From Sunxiuqinia elliptica (GTDB lineage Bacteria; Bacteroidota; Bacteroidia; Bacteroidales; Prolixibacteraceae), in contig NZ_FONW01000001.1 of assembly GCF_900113005.1 (NCBI RefSeq), forward strand, positions 434,001 to 498,000: a stretch of 64,000 nucleotides of DNA, in the 5' to 3' direction. Within the stretch, counting starts at the first letter, position 1; each line of letters starts with the position of its first letter. Under the pieces are notes generated by a model. That model had not been told where the DNA came from. It was given only the letters and a program-made list of their open reading frames with translations, and ran no database searches. Shown here one piece after another: positions 8,874 to 19,000 of this stretch. The position numbers were made by a program, and so were the translations under genes.

Positions 8874-9320
8874 CTACATTTTTATCAGGTCTTCATGCCC
8901 TTCCATGTCATCGATAATTTTGGCCAAGGTTGTTTCACCATAAAATTTCGACAGGTTGGCGCGCACTTCAGAAAACCGTTTGTGAACCGGACATGGCTGA
9001 CCATTTTCGTGATGGGTTGAACAAGGCTCCATGCTGATCAAACAATTCTTGAAAAAGTCTTCACCATCAATGATGGTCACAATTTCGTACAAAGAAATGT
9101 CTTCCTTATTTTTTCCTAAACCAAAACCTCCATTAGGCCCTTTGGTTGAAACCAATACTTTTTGTTTAACCAGGTTTTGTAGAATTTTACCAAGAAAAGG
9201 AGTTGGAATATCCAAATCGCTTGAAATCTTTTTAATCCCAATTTTAGTCCCTTTTCCATCACTGAATTTTCCAAGATAAATTAGTGCCCGAATGGCATAC
9301 TTACATGTATTGGATAGCAT
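8874..9320 (-). CDS. Rrf2 family transcriptional regulator
   Basis: 148 residues. The N-terminal winged helix follows the Rrf2 pattern (MLSNTCKYAIRALIYL, then IPTPFLGKILQNLVKQKVL and STKGPNGGFGL). Three cysteines, Cys93, Cys100 and Cys110, sit in the loop where IscR, NsrR and RsrR hold an Fe-S cluster. The spacing (x6, x9) is not that of IscR, so cluster binding is plausible but the sensed signal is open. It starts 3 bp after the lutB stop and may sense iron-sulfur, redox or nitric-oxide status for this block. Confidence 0.9.
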   Translation of the reverse strand: MLSNTCKYAIRALIYLGKFSDGKGTKIGIKKISSDLDIPTPFLGKILQNLVKQKVLVSTKGPNGGFGLGKNKEDISLYEIVTIIDGEDFFKNCLISMEPCSTHHENGQPCPVHKRFSEVRANLSKFYGETTLAKIIDDMEGHEDLIKM

Positions 9321-9323
9321 AAT

Positions 9324-10694
9324 CTATTGTTTATTTTTCCATTGTTTGCTAAATGATTCCTTCGCAAAAACAGGCAGTGATTTTTTTTCACCCATCGCAT
9401 TTTTCTTCATTGTTCCCATGCTGTTTTTGGCTTTTCCACCCATCATATCCAATCGGTTTCTCTTCATAAAAGCAAACTCAAACGCTTTCATTCCAAGATT
9501 CCAGGATAGGGGAGTATCGCCATTTTTGACAGCATCTCGCCGGTTAAATAAAAGCATGTTATGCAGCGGAATGCGCACTGGGCACACTTCGGTACATTTA
9601 CCACAAACCGAACAAGCAGAACTTAAATGATTGTATTTCGAAAACCCTTTGTAGAAAGGTGTAATAACCGAACCAATTGGACCACTATAAGTGGCATCGT
9701 ACGTGTAACCTCCAACGTTTTTATAAATTGGACACGCATTCAAGCAAGCGCCACAACGAATGCATTTCAAGGCTTCAAACTGATCGTCTTTTTGATACAA
9801 TTCGCTGCGTTTATTATCCAATAGAACAACATACATTTTTTCGGGACCATCTTGCTCTCCCTCTTTCTTTGGACCAGAAACAATGGAGTTGTATACCGTA
9901 ATTTGTTGGCCGGTTCCATGAGCTGCCAGCAAAGGCCACATCAAACCTAGATCTTTCATTCGAGGCACGATTTTTTCAATTCCTGCAATTACAATATGCA
10001 CTTTCGGAAAAGAAAAAGTCATCATCGCATTTCCCTCGTTTTCGGTTAACGCAATGGCTCCTTTGTCGGCTATTAAGAAGTTGGCACCGGTTACCCCAAC
10101 ATCAGCTTGCGTAAACTTTTTGCGTAGCAGTCCGCGAACATAGCTGGTTAAAAATTCGGGCGTGCTTTTCTCAGGGGTGTCAAATTTTTCGTGAAACAGC
10201 TCAGCAATATCTTCCTTGGATTTATGCATGGCCGGCGTTACAATGTGGTAGGGCTTTTCGCCTGCAATTTGCACAATGTATTCGCCCAAGTCTGTTTCCA
10301 ACGACTCAACACCTACCGCTTCAGCATGCTCATTAAAATCAACTTCCTCGGTGGTCATCGATTTACTTTTGACCAACAACTCAGCTTGATTCTCTTTCAG
10401 TATCTTTTGTACTGCTAAAATAGCCTCAGCCGCATCTTCAGCCCAAACAACCTCAGCTCCATTGACTTGAATATTCTCTTCAAACTGAAGTAAATAATCA
10501 GGCAAGTTATGAATGGCATCGCGCTTGATGTAAGCTGCCCGTTCACGAGCTAAATCGAGCTTGCTGTATCTTTTTCGGCCCCGGTCAACTGCTGCATCAT
10601 ATTTAGAAATATTAAACTTGATGGTTGCCCGATGCCGCTTATCAAAAGCAATTTTCTCTGAGTCTTTTATAAACATTTTTTTCTCTTCTGACAT
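9324..10694 (-). CDS. lutB: LutB/LldF-type iron-sulfur protein (LUD domain plus two 4Fe-4S clusters)
   Basis: 456 residues. An N-terminal LUD domain (about residues 60-290, with GVTGANFLIADKGAIALTEN) precedes two ferredoxin motifs, CIRCGACLNACP and CSVCGKCTEVCP, near residues 305-370. This is the LutB subunit of the LutABC complex, which oxidises L-lactate to pyruvate in the cytoplasm. The usual partners lutA (CCG domain) and lutC (LUD only) are not next to it; its neighbours are rpiB (2 bp upstream) and the Rrf2 gene (3 bp downstream). It may work with subunits encoded elsewhere or on another substrate. Confidence 0.92.
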   Translation of the reverse strand: MSEEKKMFIKDSEKIAFDKRHRATIKFNISKYDAAVDRGRKRYSKLDLARERAAYIKRDAIHNLPDYLLQFEENIQVNGAEVVWAEDAAEAILAVQKILKENQAELLVKSKSMTTEEVDFNEHAEAVGVESLETDLGEYIVQIAGEKPYHIVTPAMHKSKEDIAELFHEKFDTPEKSTPEFLTSYVRGLLRKKFTQADVGVTGANFLIADKGAIALTENEGNAMMTFSFPKVHIVIAGIEKIVPRMKDLGLMWPLLAAHGTGQQITVYNSIVSGPKKEGEQDGPEKMYVVLLDNKRSELYQKDDQFEALKCIRCGACLNACPIYKNVGGYTYDATYSGPIGSVITPFYKGFSKYNHLSSACSVCGKCTEVCPVRIPLHNMLLFNRRDAVKNGDTPLSWNLGMKAFEFAFMKRNRLDMMGGKAKNSMGTMKKNAMGEKKSLPVFAKESFSKQWKNKQ

Positions 10695-10696
10695 AG

Positions 10697-11137
10697 CTAG
10701 CTTAATGGCATTTTATTAATTCGTCTCAAATGTCGTCCGCCTTCAAATTCAGTTGAAAGAAAAGTTTTTACAATCATTATTGCCTCATCCTCGGTAACAA
10801 ACCGAGCCGGTACTGCACATACATTGGCATCGTTATGAAGTCTTGCCAAAGCAGCAATTTCAGGCGTCCAGCAAATTGCAGAACGAATCTTCTGATGCTT
10901 ATTGGCCGTCATATTAATGCCATTGCCACTACCGCAAAGCGTAATGCCATAATCAAATTTCCCCTCTTCAACAGCTTCTGCCATTGGGTGGGCATAGTCT
11001 GGATAATCAGAGCTTTCAGGAGAAAACGCACCAAAATCTTCAATGGTTACCCCTTGTTCTTTCAAATAATTAATAATCACCTGCTTTTTCTCAAAGCCAG
11101 CATGATCTGAAGCTAACGCAATCTTTAAACTATTCAT
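10697..11137 (-). CDS. rpiB: Ribose-5-phosphate isomerase B
   Basis: Interconverts ribose 5-phosphate and ribulose 5-phosphate in the pentose phosphate pathway. Signatures: ALASDHAGFEKK at the N-terminus, YPDYAHPMAEAV, and the active-site loop ITLCGSGNGINMTANK with the catalytic Cys. The start at 11137 (MNSLKIALASDHAG) gives 146 residues, the family length; an upstream in-frame ATG at 11155 adds six residues. The gene is followed after 2 bp by lutB and preceded 50 bp upstream by the flippase gene on the same strand. Confidence 0.95.
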   Translation of the reverse strand: MNSLKIALASDHAGFEKKQVIINYLKEQGVTIEDFGAFSPESSDYPDYAHPMAEAVEEGKFDYGITLCGSGNGINMTANKHQKIRSAICWTPEIAALARLHNDANVCAVPARFVTEDEAIMIVKTFLSTEFEGGRHLRRINKMPLS

Positions 11138-11187
11138 TTTCACAAAAATAATCAAAAATAATACTTAAAAGTATTTATTTGGATTTC

Positions 11188-12654
11188 TTACTTAATAAAC
11201 TTGTAAATTTCTTTTCGTTCCAGCCAATAAACAACTACTACAAAACTAATAATCATTAAAGTATGAACGACATACATTGTTAATGAAGGAGCAATATTTA
11301 ACCATCTGGAAAGACCGTAAATTCCTAAAGCGAGCACAAAATAGAAGCCTATGCGTTTAACCGGATACTTAACCGGGTAATGTTTCTGCCCGAAATAGTA
11401 GGACAAAATAGTCATTACAACAAAACAAATTAATACGGCATAAGCCGATGCCATGTAGCCAATTTTCGGAATAAATGCCACATTCAATATCAAGCTGATT
11501 ACGGCTCCAATTGAAGCAAAATAAGCGCCATAGCGTGTTTTATCCGTTAATTTATACCATAAGGACAGGGTGTAGTAAATTCCTAAAAACAGGTTAGCCA
11601 TCAAAATAATGGGAACCACGTTCAGGCCCGAATGGTATTTCTCATCAATGATATACTTGACCAAATCCATATACAAGCAAATACCCAAAAAGATGAGCAG
11701 CCCGAATATCACAAAGTATTTCATGATAATAGCATAGCCTCGTTTGTTATCATCCGATTTGACTTGCGAAAAGAAGAAGGGCTCAAAAGCATAGCGAAAG
11801 GCCTGGATAAACATGTTCATGAGCACGGCAAGCTTGTAGTTTGCCCCATAAATTCCCAATTGCGACATCGGATCCTGGTCTGCAGGAATCAGCTCCGGCA
11901 TCAAAATTTTATCGATATTCTGATTGACCATACCGGCCACACCAACAATTAGAATCGGAAACGAATACCAAACCATCTCTTTCAGTAAGCGTCCATCAAA
12001 ACGGATCTTCACCAAAATTTCAGGAGCCAGTAGCAGCAGATTAATGCTTGAAGCAATTAAGTTCGATATAATCACATAGCCCACACCAATATCTTCAGAA
12101 TAGATCAAATTGATCCAGCTATCCGGATTCTGTTTTAAAATGGCCGGACAAATACTTAAAAAGAAAATATTGAAAAAGATATTGGTGGCAATATTGATCA
12201 ACTTAAACGAGGCAAAACGAATGGCTCGCGACTCGATACGAAGCTTGGCAAAAGGAATTGCAGTAAAGGCATCAAAAGCAATGATGAGTGCCACCCACTG
12301 AATGTATTCCGGGTGCTCTTGGTAATTCGTCCAGTGGGCCAGGGTATCGGTAAATGTGAAAACCGCCAAAACAAACGCCAATGAAGTCACAAATAGCGAT
12401 ACCAAAGCACTGCTGTAAACCCGATCTTTATCTTGTCGCTTCGAAGCAAACCTGAAAAAACCGGTTTCCATTCCATAGGTTAAAATCACCAATAAAAAAG
12501 CCATGTAGGCATACAGGTTGGTCACAATTCCAAACTCATCAGTTAGGAAAACATGGGAATAGTAGGGTACAAGCCACCAATTGATAAAGCGGCCAACAAT
12601 ACTACTCATACCATAAATTGCAGTTTCTCCGGCAAGTTTTTTGAATGAATTCAA
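11188..12654 (-). CDS. Polysaccharide/lipid-linked oligosaccharide flippase family membrane protein
   Basis: 488 residues, almost entirely hydrophobic, with about 12-14 membrane segments (for example MAFLLVILTYGMETGFF and GLLIFLGICLYMDLV). The N-terminal FKKLAGETAIYGMSSIVGRFINWW resembles the Wzx/MurJ-like part of the MOP exporter superfamily. These proteins move lipid-linked sugars across the inner membrane. No glycosyltransferase or polymerase genes flank it, so the substrate cannot be read from context. Confidence 0.85.
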   Translation of the reverse strand: MNSFKKLAGETAIYGMSSIVGRFINWWLVPYYSHVFLTDEFGIVTNLYAYMAFLLVILTYGMETGFFRFASKRQDKDRVYSSALVSLFVTSLAFVLAVFTFTDTLAHWTNYQEHPEYIQWVALIIAFDAFTAIPFAKLRIESRAIRFASFKLINIATNIFFNIFFLSICPAILKQNPDSWINLIYSEDIGVGYVIISNLIASSINLLLLAPEILVKIRFDGRLLKEMVWYSFPILIVGVAGMVNQNIDKILMPELIPADQDPMSQLGIYGANYKLAVLMNMFIQAFRYAFEPFFFSQVKSDDNKRGYAIIMKYFVIFGLLIFLGICLYMDLVKYIIDEKYHSGLNVVPIILMANLFLGIYYTLSLWYKLTDKTRYGAYFASIGAVISLILNVAFIPKIGYMASAYAVLICFVVMTILSYYFGQKHYPVKYPVKRIGFYFVLALGIYGLSRWLNIAPSLTMYVVHTLMIISFVVVVYWLERKEIYKFIK

Positions 12655-12744
12655 GGCGTAAAAATTTTTTCAAAGATAGGGATTCATAGCGGTATTTTTA
12701 GACCAAAAACAGTTTGTTTAATCCTTGTTCTCTTAAACTTTGCT

Positions 12745-12752
12745 TATTTTTG
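12745..12752 (+). promoter_or_regulatory. Candidate Bacteroidota -7 element upstream of the glutaminyl cyclase gene
   Basis: TATTTTTG matches TAnnTTTG, with CTTG about 17 bp upstream as a possible -33 element. It lies 200 bp before the next start codon, so the transcript would have a long leader. The 297-bp gap (12655-12951) is AT-rich and I see nothing else definite in it. Confidence 0.25.
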
Positions 12753-12951
12753 AATTTTTCAAAATAAAATGTAACTCGTCACAAAACAAGCACACTAAAA
12801 CTTGCTTGTAAGTTTGAATAAGAGTTCTAAAAAATTACAATTAATCGTACTCATGAAACAACCATGATAGAAGAATTGAGTATACCAATTTGACTAGAAG
12901 TGATCATCTTGAAAATACTAATTCTGTATCCTGGTTTTAAATATTAAACGA

Positions 12952-14025
12952 ATGAAATTGAAATTCTTTTTTTTACTGGTTGTGGGCTCACTGCTTGTTG
13001 GATTTTTTTCATGCTCCAATAAACCAAAACGTTCTAGAAAGCCTGTTGCAAAAATCAGCTTTCAAACGCGCAATAGTGAATTTAAATTTGGTGATTCGAT
13101 TTCAATTGCCATAACGATCCAAACCAAAAATGGGGAATTAAAAGAATCCAAACTATACATTGACAATGAGTTGGTGAAATCTTCCAATCAAACCGAATAT
13201 TCGTATTCCATTGCTCAGTTAGACGAATTGGGAAAACACAATGTTAAAGTACTGGCCACCAAAGCCGATGGGGTAGAGGGAGTGAGTTTTAAATCATTCA
13301 CCGTTGTTTCTGACCTGGTTCCTGAAGAATACACTTACGAAGTGGTTAAAACGTTCCCTCATAATGTGGAGCATTTTACGCAAGGCCTGGAGATACACAA
13401 CAACCAATTTTACGAAAGTACCGGCGAGTATGGAAAATCGGGAATCTACCGTTTTGACTTATTAAGCGGCACCGTTTCCAGGTCATTTAAAATGGAAGAG
13501 CAATACTTTGGTGAAGGAATAACCATTCTGAATGATAAAATTTATCAGCTGACTTATAAGGCACAAAAAGCTTTTGTTTACGACCTGAATACGTTTGCTC
13601 GCATCGATTCCTTTACCTATGAAACACCGGAAGGTTGGGGATTAACCCATGACAATCAGTACTTAATCAAAACTGATGGTTCTGAATTTGTACACTTTAT
13701 AGATCCCAAAACCTTCAAAGTCGTCCGGAAAATTCAAGTGTATGACCACAAAGGACCGATCAAATTATTGAATGAACTGGAATACCATAACGGCGAACTA
13801 TACGCCAATATTTGGACGACCAATAATGCCGTAAAAATAGATCCAAAAACCGGAAAAGTACTTGCGACCATCGATTTTGACGGTCTGTTATCCGTGCTTT
13901 ATAATCCGGACAAACCGATTGATGTATTGAACGGCATTGCCATCCATCCCGATAATGACAAAATGTACATTACCGGTAAACTTTGGCCAAAGCTTTTCGA
14001 AGTTAAGCTGATTAAAAAAGACTAG
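12952..14025 (+). CDS. Glutaminyl-peptide cyclotransferase lipoprotein (beta-propeller type)
   Basis: 357 residues. Lipobox cysteine at position 21 ([11 protein letters not shown]), then an Ig-like linker (about 30-115) and a five-bladed propeller domain of the bacterial/plant glutaminyl cyclase family. Family stretches are [30 protein letters not shown] (read in two parts), [28 protein letters not shown] and [21 protein letters not shown]. The enzyme turns N-terminal glutamine into pyroglutamate, here on the periplasmic or surface side. The gene is isolated on the plus strand and its last 14 bp overlap the 3' end of ruvB. Confidence 0.9.
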   Translation: MKLKFFFLLVVGSLLVGFFSCSNKPKRSRKPVAKISFQTRNSEFKFGDSISIAITIQTKNGELKESKLYIDNELVKSSNQTEYSYSIAQLDELGKHNVKVLATKADGVEGVSFKSFTVVSDLVPEEYTYEVVKTFPHNVEHFTQGLEIHNNQFYESTGEYGKSGIYRFDLLSGTVSRSFKMEEQYFGEGITILNDKIYQLTYKAQKAFVYDLNTFARIDSFTYETPEGWGLTHDNQYLIKTDGSEFVHFIDPKTFKVVRKIQVYDHKGPIKLLNELEYHNGELYANIWTTNNAVKIDPKTGKVLATIDFDGLLSVLYNPDKPIDVLNGIAIHPDNDKMYITGKLWPKLFEVKLIKKD

Positions 14026-15040
14026 GATTGTCTGAGCTTCCGTAATTGATTTTACCAAGGTGCTTGTACGCCCGATCAGTTACTTCCCGTCCTCGAGGTG
14101 TTCGTTTGATGAATCCTTCCTTAATCAGGAAAGGTTCATACACCTCTTCGATGGTTCCCGCATCTTCGCCAACAGCTGTCGAAATGGTCGAAATTCCCAC
14201 TGGACCACCTTTAAATTTATCGATGATCGTGTTCAGGATTTTATTGTCCATCTCATCCAAACCATGCTTATCAATATTTAGCGCTTCCAGGGAGTAGCGT
14301 GTTATTTCCAAATCAATCTTCCCATTACCCTTCACTTGGGCAAAATCGCGTACTCGACGAAGCAAGGCATTAACGATTCGTGGTGTCCCACGACTTCGAG
14401 AAGCTATTTCAAGGGCTGCCTGATCATCAATTACCACATTCAAAATCTTAGCCGACCGTTTTACGATTCCCGTAAGAATACTTAAGTCGTAGTACTCGAA
14501 ATGGGAATTGATTCCAAAACGTGCCCGAAGAGGACTGGTCAGTAAACCCGATCGCGTGGTAGCTCCAACCAGCGTAAATGGATTTAACTCCAATTGAATT
14601 GAACGTGCACTGGGGCCTTTATCGATCAAAATATCGATTTTATAGTCTTCCATAGCCGAATACAAATATTCTTCGACAATGGGGCTTAAACGGTGTATCT
14701 CGTCAATAAAAAGCACATCACTCTCCTCCAAATTGGTCAGAAGGCCGGCCAAATCCCCTGGCTTATCCAAAACAGGACCTGAGGTCAACTTTAAGCTAAC
14801 ACCAAGTTCATTCGCAATAATATTTGAAAGGGTGGTTTTTCCCAATCCAGGAGGTCCATGCAAAAGAACGTGATCCAATGCTTCACCACGCATTTTTGCA
14901 GCTTGGACAAATACTTTCAAATTCTCTACAATTTGCTTTTGACCTTTGAAATCATCAAAAGTTAAAGGCCGAAGACGCTTATCTAAATCAACGTCTTTAT
15001 CGGAAAATGAATCATCGTGCAGATCTATTGGATCGGACAT
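14012..15040 (-). CDS. ruvB: Holliday junction branch migration ATPase RuvB
   Basis: 342 residues, the normal length. It forms the hexameric motor that drives branch migration with RuvA and RuvC during recombination. Walker A is GPPGLGKTT, Walker B is DEIHR (in [23 protein letters not shown]), sensor 1 is GATTRSGLL, and the C-terminal winged helix has [20 protein letters not shown]. The last 14 bp overlap the 3' end of the convergent cyclase gene. ruvA and ruvC are not in the window. Confidence 0.98.
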   Translation of the reverse strand: MSDPIDLHDDSFSDKDVDLDKRLRPLTFDDFKGQKQIVENLKVFVQAAKMRGEALDHVLLHGPPGLGKTTLSNIIANELGVSLKLTSGPVLDKPGDLAGLLTNLEESDVLFIDEIHRLSPIVEEYLYSAMEDYKIDILIDKGPSARSIQLELNPFTLVGATTRSGLLTSPLRARFGINSHFEYYDLSILTGIVKRSAKILNVVIDDQAALEIASRSRGTPRIVNALLRRVRDFAQVKGNGKIDLEITRYSLEALNIDKHGLDEMDNKILNTIIDKFKGGPVGISTISTAVGEDAGTIEEVYEPFLIKEGFIKRTPRGREVTDRAYKHLGKINYGSSDNPSLF

Positions 15041-15101
15041 AAAGCTATACGTTTCTGAACGAACAAATATAGCTTTATTTCATGAAGAGTAGAGCGCTGG
15101 A

Positions 15102-15491
15102 TTATTTTACAATTTCCAATTCATGAAAAATTTTCTTCAATTTTTCAATGTCGAAAGGCTTTGCCATAAATTCATCCATACCGTACGAAAGGCACTTTTC
15201 TCTATCGTTATCCATGGTATTCGCAGTTAAAGCAATAATTGGTGTTCGCGAACCCGGTGTTTCTGTATTTTCGATCTCTCGTATTTTTACAGTGGCCTCT
15301 AAACCATCCATTTCTGGCATCATTAGGTCCATTAAAACCACATCAAAAGTGCTCTCTTTAAAACGGTCGATTGCTTCCAATCCATTGTTCGCTATTGTTA
15401 CTTCATGGTTGTATTTCTTCAAACTAAAGGTTACAATCCTTTGGTTCAGCACATTATCTTCTACAAGCAATATTGAAAGTTTGTCTTCCAT
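15102..15491 (-). CDS. Stand-alone response regulator receiver domain
   Basis: 129 residues, a single CheY-like receiver: acidic pair in LVEDN (Glu11, Asp12), phospho-acceptor Asp55 in VVLMDLMMPEMDG, the conserved Thr/Ser in ALTANT, and the lysine in MAKPF. There is no output domain, so it probably passes phosphate to a partner or acts by protein contact. No kinase gene is adjacent. It is the last minus-strand gene before the AT-rich gap. Confidence 0.9.
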   Translation of the reverse strand: MEDKLSILLVEDNVLNQRIVTFSLKKYNHEVTIANNGLEAIDRFKESTFDVVLMDLMMPEMDGLEATVKIREIENTETPGSRTPIIALTANTMDNDREKCLSYGMDEFMAKPFDIEKLKKIFHELEIVK

Positions 15492-16007
15492 TCACTAAAA
15501 GGTTTAACCGCTGTAAAGTTAATTCTAAAAAGACACAAAAGGAAACCCTATCCAAGCAACAAAAACAATCCTAATCGATATTAATAAATATTAAAGTTTA
15601 AAAAAATTAAAGATGATAATGATAATAGGCTGTTGATAGCTTGTATAATTTCTGATTTGGTTTCTTGTTAAAACGAAAAATTTGATGTTATTCTTGATTT
15701 ATTCACGCGTTATGAACAGCTTTGTTTTTTGAAAATCAGACTTGTTTTCGATGTAATCAACATCTGTTAATAACCAACAGTCTTAATTCTTTTCTACTAT
15801 TAACAATCGTTGATAACTGTTGATTTCTTGGGAATGAATTCTAAAAAATAATTCTTGCCAATTCCATTAAAAAGTGCTATTCAAAATCATATTCCGAATT
15901 ATAAAATATAATTTTGGGTTTTTATTTGATTTAAATGAACAGCCATTGAAAAGTAATTAACAATTCATGTTTTTTTTAAATCGTTAAATAGTAGAGGTTT
16001 AAAATTT
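15492..16007. other. AT-rich non-coding gap with a cluster of DnaA-box-like 9-mers: candidate oriC
   Basis: The 516-bp gap has no credible ORF. Within about 200 bp it holds many near matches to the DnaA box TTATnCACA in either orientation: TGTTGATAG (15631), TTATTCACG (15699), TTATGAACA (15710), TAATCAACA (15754), TGTTAATAA (15765), CTATTAACA (15797), CGTTGATAA (15808) and TGTTGATTT (15818). The positions are first bases. A GAT/AAT trinucleotide run lies at 15612-15626, and very AT-rich stretches flank the cluster on both sides. Genes point away from the gap on both sides, the sampled G/C bias changes sign here, and parS-type sites lie 6 and 10 kb to the right. An ordinary divergent promoter region remains possible. 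Confidence 0.55.
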
Positions 16008-19000
16008 ATGACAGCGAGCTATAAACATCTTGTTAATAACCTGAAAACGTATGTGCGAATACGTAGTTTTTACCAGGTTTTACGCGGCATTCTGCTTGTC
16101 TCAGCCCTGATAGTCAGTTATGTTATAGTCATTTCTTTGGTCGAGTTTTATACCTATCTATCTGTTGATATTCGCACTTTCCTATTTTTCCTGACTTGCT
16201 TCTTAATTGTCATCTTAGTCGGAATTTACGTCATTTTTCCAGCGTTTCGTCTGCTGGGTATATTAAAACCGATATCCTATGAAAAGGCAGCAAAACTCAT
16301 AGCCGAACACTTCCCGGAAATGGAGGATCGCTTATTAAATGTTATTGAGTTAGCGCAAATTGGGGAAGAAGCAGATGAGCCGTTGGTCTGGGCAAGTATC
16401 GATGAAAAAATTAAACGGCTGAAGGTGTTTAATTTTAGTCAAGCGATTCCTTTTAAGCGTCTGCTTCGACCACTTAGTTTCCTGTTTGGAGTGGTTATTT
16501 TGGCTGGTATACTTACACTGTTTTTTCCAGGTATTTTTAAGGAGAGCAGCCGGCGCCTTATCGATTATGATAAGCAGTTTTCAAGGCCAGCACCGTTTAC
16601 GTTTCACTTGATTAACGAGAGTCTGAGTGTCAAAAAAGGAGACCCTTTATTGTTAGAAGTTGAGTGTAGTGGAAGGCAAATTCCCGAAGTGTTATATGTG
16701 AATATTGGTGGATCGAATTATTTAATGAGTCAGGAAAATGGCGTGTTTACCTATCCATTTGAGCACATCAACAATTCTTTTTCGTTACGTTTTACCGATC
16801 TTCAGTTCTTTTCAGAGAATTATAAAATTAAGGTTCTTCCGGCTCCTATAATTACTGATTATAGTGTGGAAATTATACCTCCTGCTTATACTGGATTGGA
16901 GCGCTCGAAGGAGGAGATGCTTGGCGATATTGAGGTGGCTTATGGATCAGAAATACGTTGGATTTTTAAGACTGCCGATACTGATTCGCTCTATTTTACA
17001 GCGGATGGAAATCGGCTGGATGCTGTACATGATGGTGGTCAGTTCGTGTTGGAGTATCGTGCTGAGAAAGATTTAAAATATACTGTCTCTGTGTCTAATG
17101 AAAGCTTTAATTATCCCGATCTTTTGAGTTTTAATTTGTCAGTTATTCCAGATTTATATCCCGAAATACAGGTGGTTCAGTTGCGCGACTCAATAGATTA
17201 TACGCGCTACTATTTTAAAGGGCGAATTGCTGATGATTATGGTTTTCATTCCTTGAATTATGAATTGATTATTAATCAGAAGGATAGCCTTGTGGCATTA
17301 CCCGTTGTGAAAAATTTGAATCAACAGGATTTCTATTTCACTTTTGACTTTAAAGCGTTAGTGGGAAAGGCGGATGTTGTAGATTACCATTTTGCCGTTA
17401 GGGATAATGATTATTTTCATTCTTATAAAGAAGCAATTTCAGAGTCGTTTCAATTTCGTTTTCCAACTAAAGAAGAATTGGCGTTGGCCGATGATCAAAA
17501 CTTCGAAGGTTTGGAGCAGTTAATGGAGGAAAGTTTTCAGTTGAGTCAGGATATTCAGCAGTCGATTGACGAGCTTCGATTTAAAAGTTTGAGTGAAAAT
17601 TCTTCGGATTGGGAAAAAAAGCAGTTGGTCAATGAAGTGCTGAATAAGCGTAACCGATTAGAAGAAATTTTAGAGCAGGTTCAGCAAAAAAATGCGGAAA
17701 TGAATAATCTGAAAAATTCGTTTTCAGAAGAGCAAGCTGAAATAGTCGAGAAGCAAAAACAAATTGAAGACTTACTCGAAGACGTTTTTAATGATGAGTT
17801 GAAAGCATTGTTTGAAGAGTTCAAAAAATTGGCTCAGGATTTTGATCAGTCAAAATTGAATGAATTGTCAGATCGATCGAAAATGTCGATGGATGATTTA
17901 TCGAAGCAACTTGAACGAAATCTTCAAATGTTGAAACGGATGAAGGTGGAGCAGGAGATGACTGATGTAATTCAGCAGTTGCAGAAGTTGGGAGAGAAAG
18001 AAAAAAGTAATTTGGAGCAATTGAAAGATGGACGAAATTTTTCGGAGGCGCAAGAACGGGAGAAAAATAACCAAGTGGAATTTCAAAAAGCTGTTGAAGA
18101 TTTAAATAGGACATTGGAGTTAAATCATAGTTTGGAGAAGCCATTGGAACTCGATCCAATGGAAAAGGAACAAAGTGATATAAATTCAAATTATGATGAT
18201 ATTCAAAATTCGATAGAGCAAGGTCGAAAGCGAAAATCTCTGCAACAAATGGAGGAGAATACGAGGGCACTTGAAAATATGGCATTCTCGCTTAGTCAAA
18301 TGTTGGAAATGAACCAACAAAAGCAACGCATGGAGAATATCGATAACTTGAAACAAATACTTGATAATCTGGTCTATATATCATTGACTCAAGAAGGTCT
18401 ACATGACGAAATTAGACAGATTGATGATGGTGATCCGCGCTTGTCATCTGTGCGAGTTGAGCAGGATAAACTTATCAAACAAAGTGAAGTTGTAAAAGAC
18501 TCACTTTACGCCCTGGCCAACCGTACTCCAGAAATTGGAAATGTAGTAACTAAAGAATTGCTTACTTTGGAGCTCGCAATGAATAAGGCAGTAGGGGAGT
18601 TGGAAGAAAGTCGCATGAATACAGCCTTGCGCGAACAGCAAATGGCAATAACTGCTGCCAATAATATGGCCTTGTTTTTAAACGAAGCCTTGGATAATCT
18701 TCAGAAGCAAATGGCTGAAGGTATGCCTGGCGATCAACAGTGTGATAAGCCAGGTGGGAACCAAAGTCAAATGAATATGTTGAAGGATGCGCAGCAGAAC
18801 TTGAAGCAGCAGCTGCAGCAAATGATTGAGCAAATGAAGCAAGGACAGTCTGGAAATATGTCAGAACAGATTGGACAAACATTGGCACAGCAGGAGATGA
18901 TGCAGCAAATGATTCGAGAGTTGATGATGGACTCCGAGGTTGGAAGTGCTGCCAAGGAACAACTGAAGCAAATAAATGAACTGTTAGAACATAATAATAT

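Noticed and set aside
17821-18888. Long minus-strand frames inside the DUF4175 gene
   Set aside because: They are antisense shadows of a Q/E/K-rich coiled-coil coding sequence.
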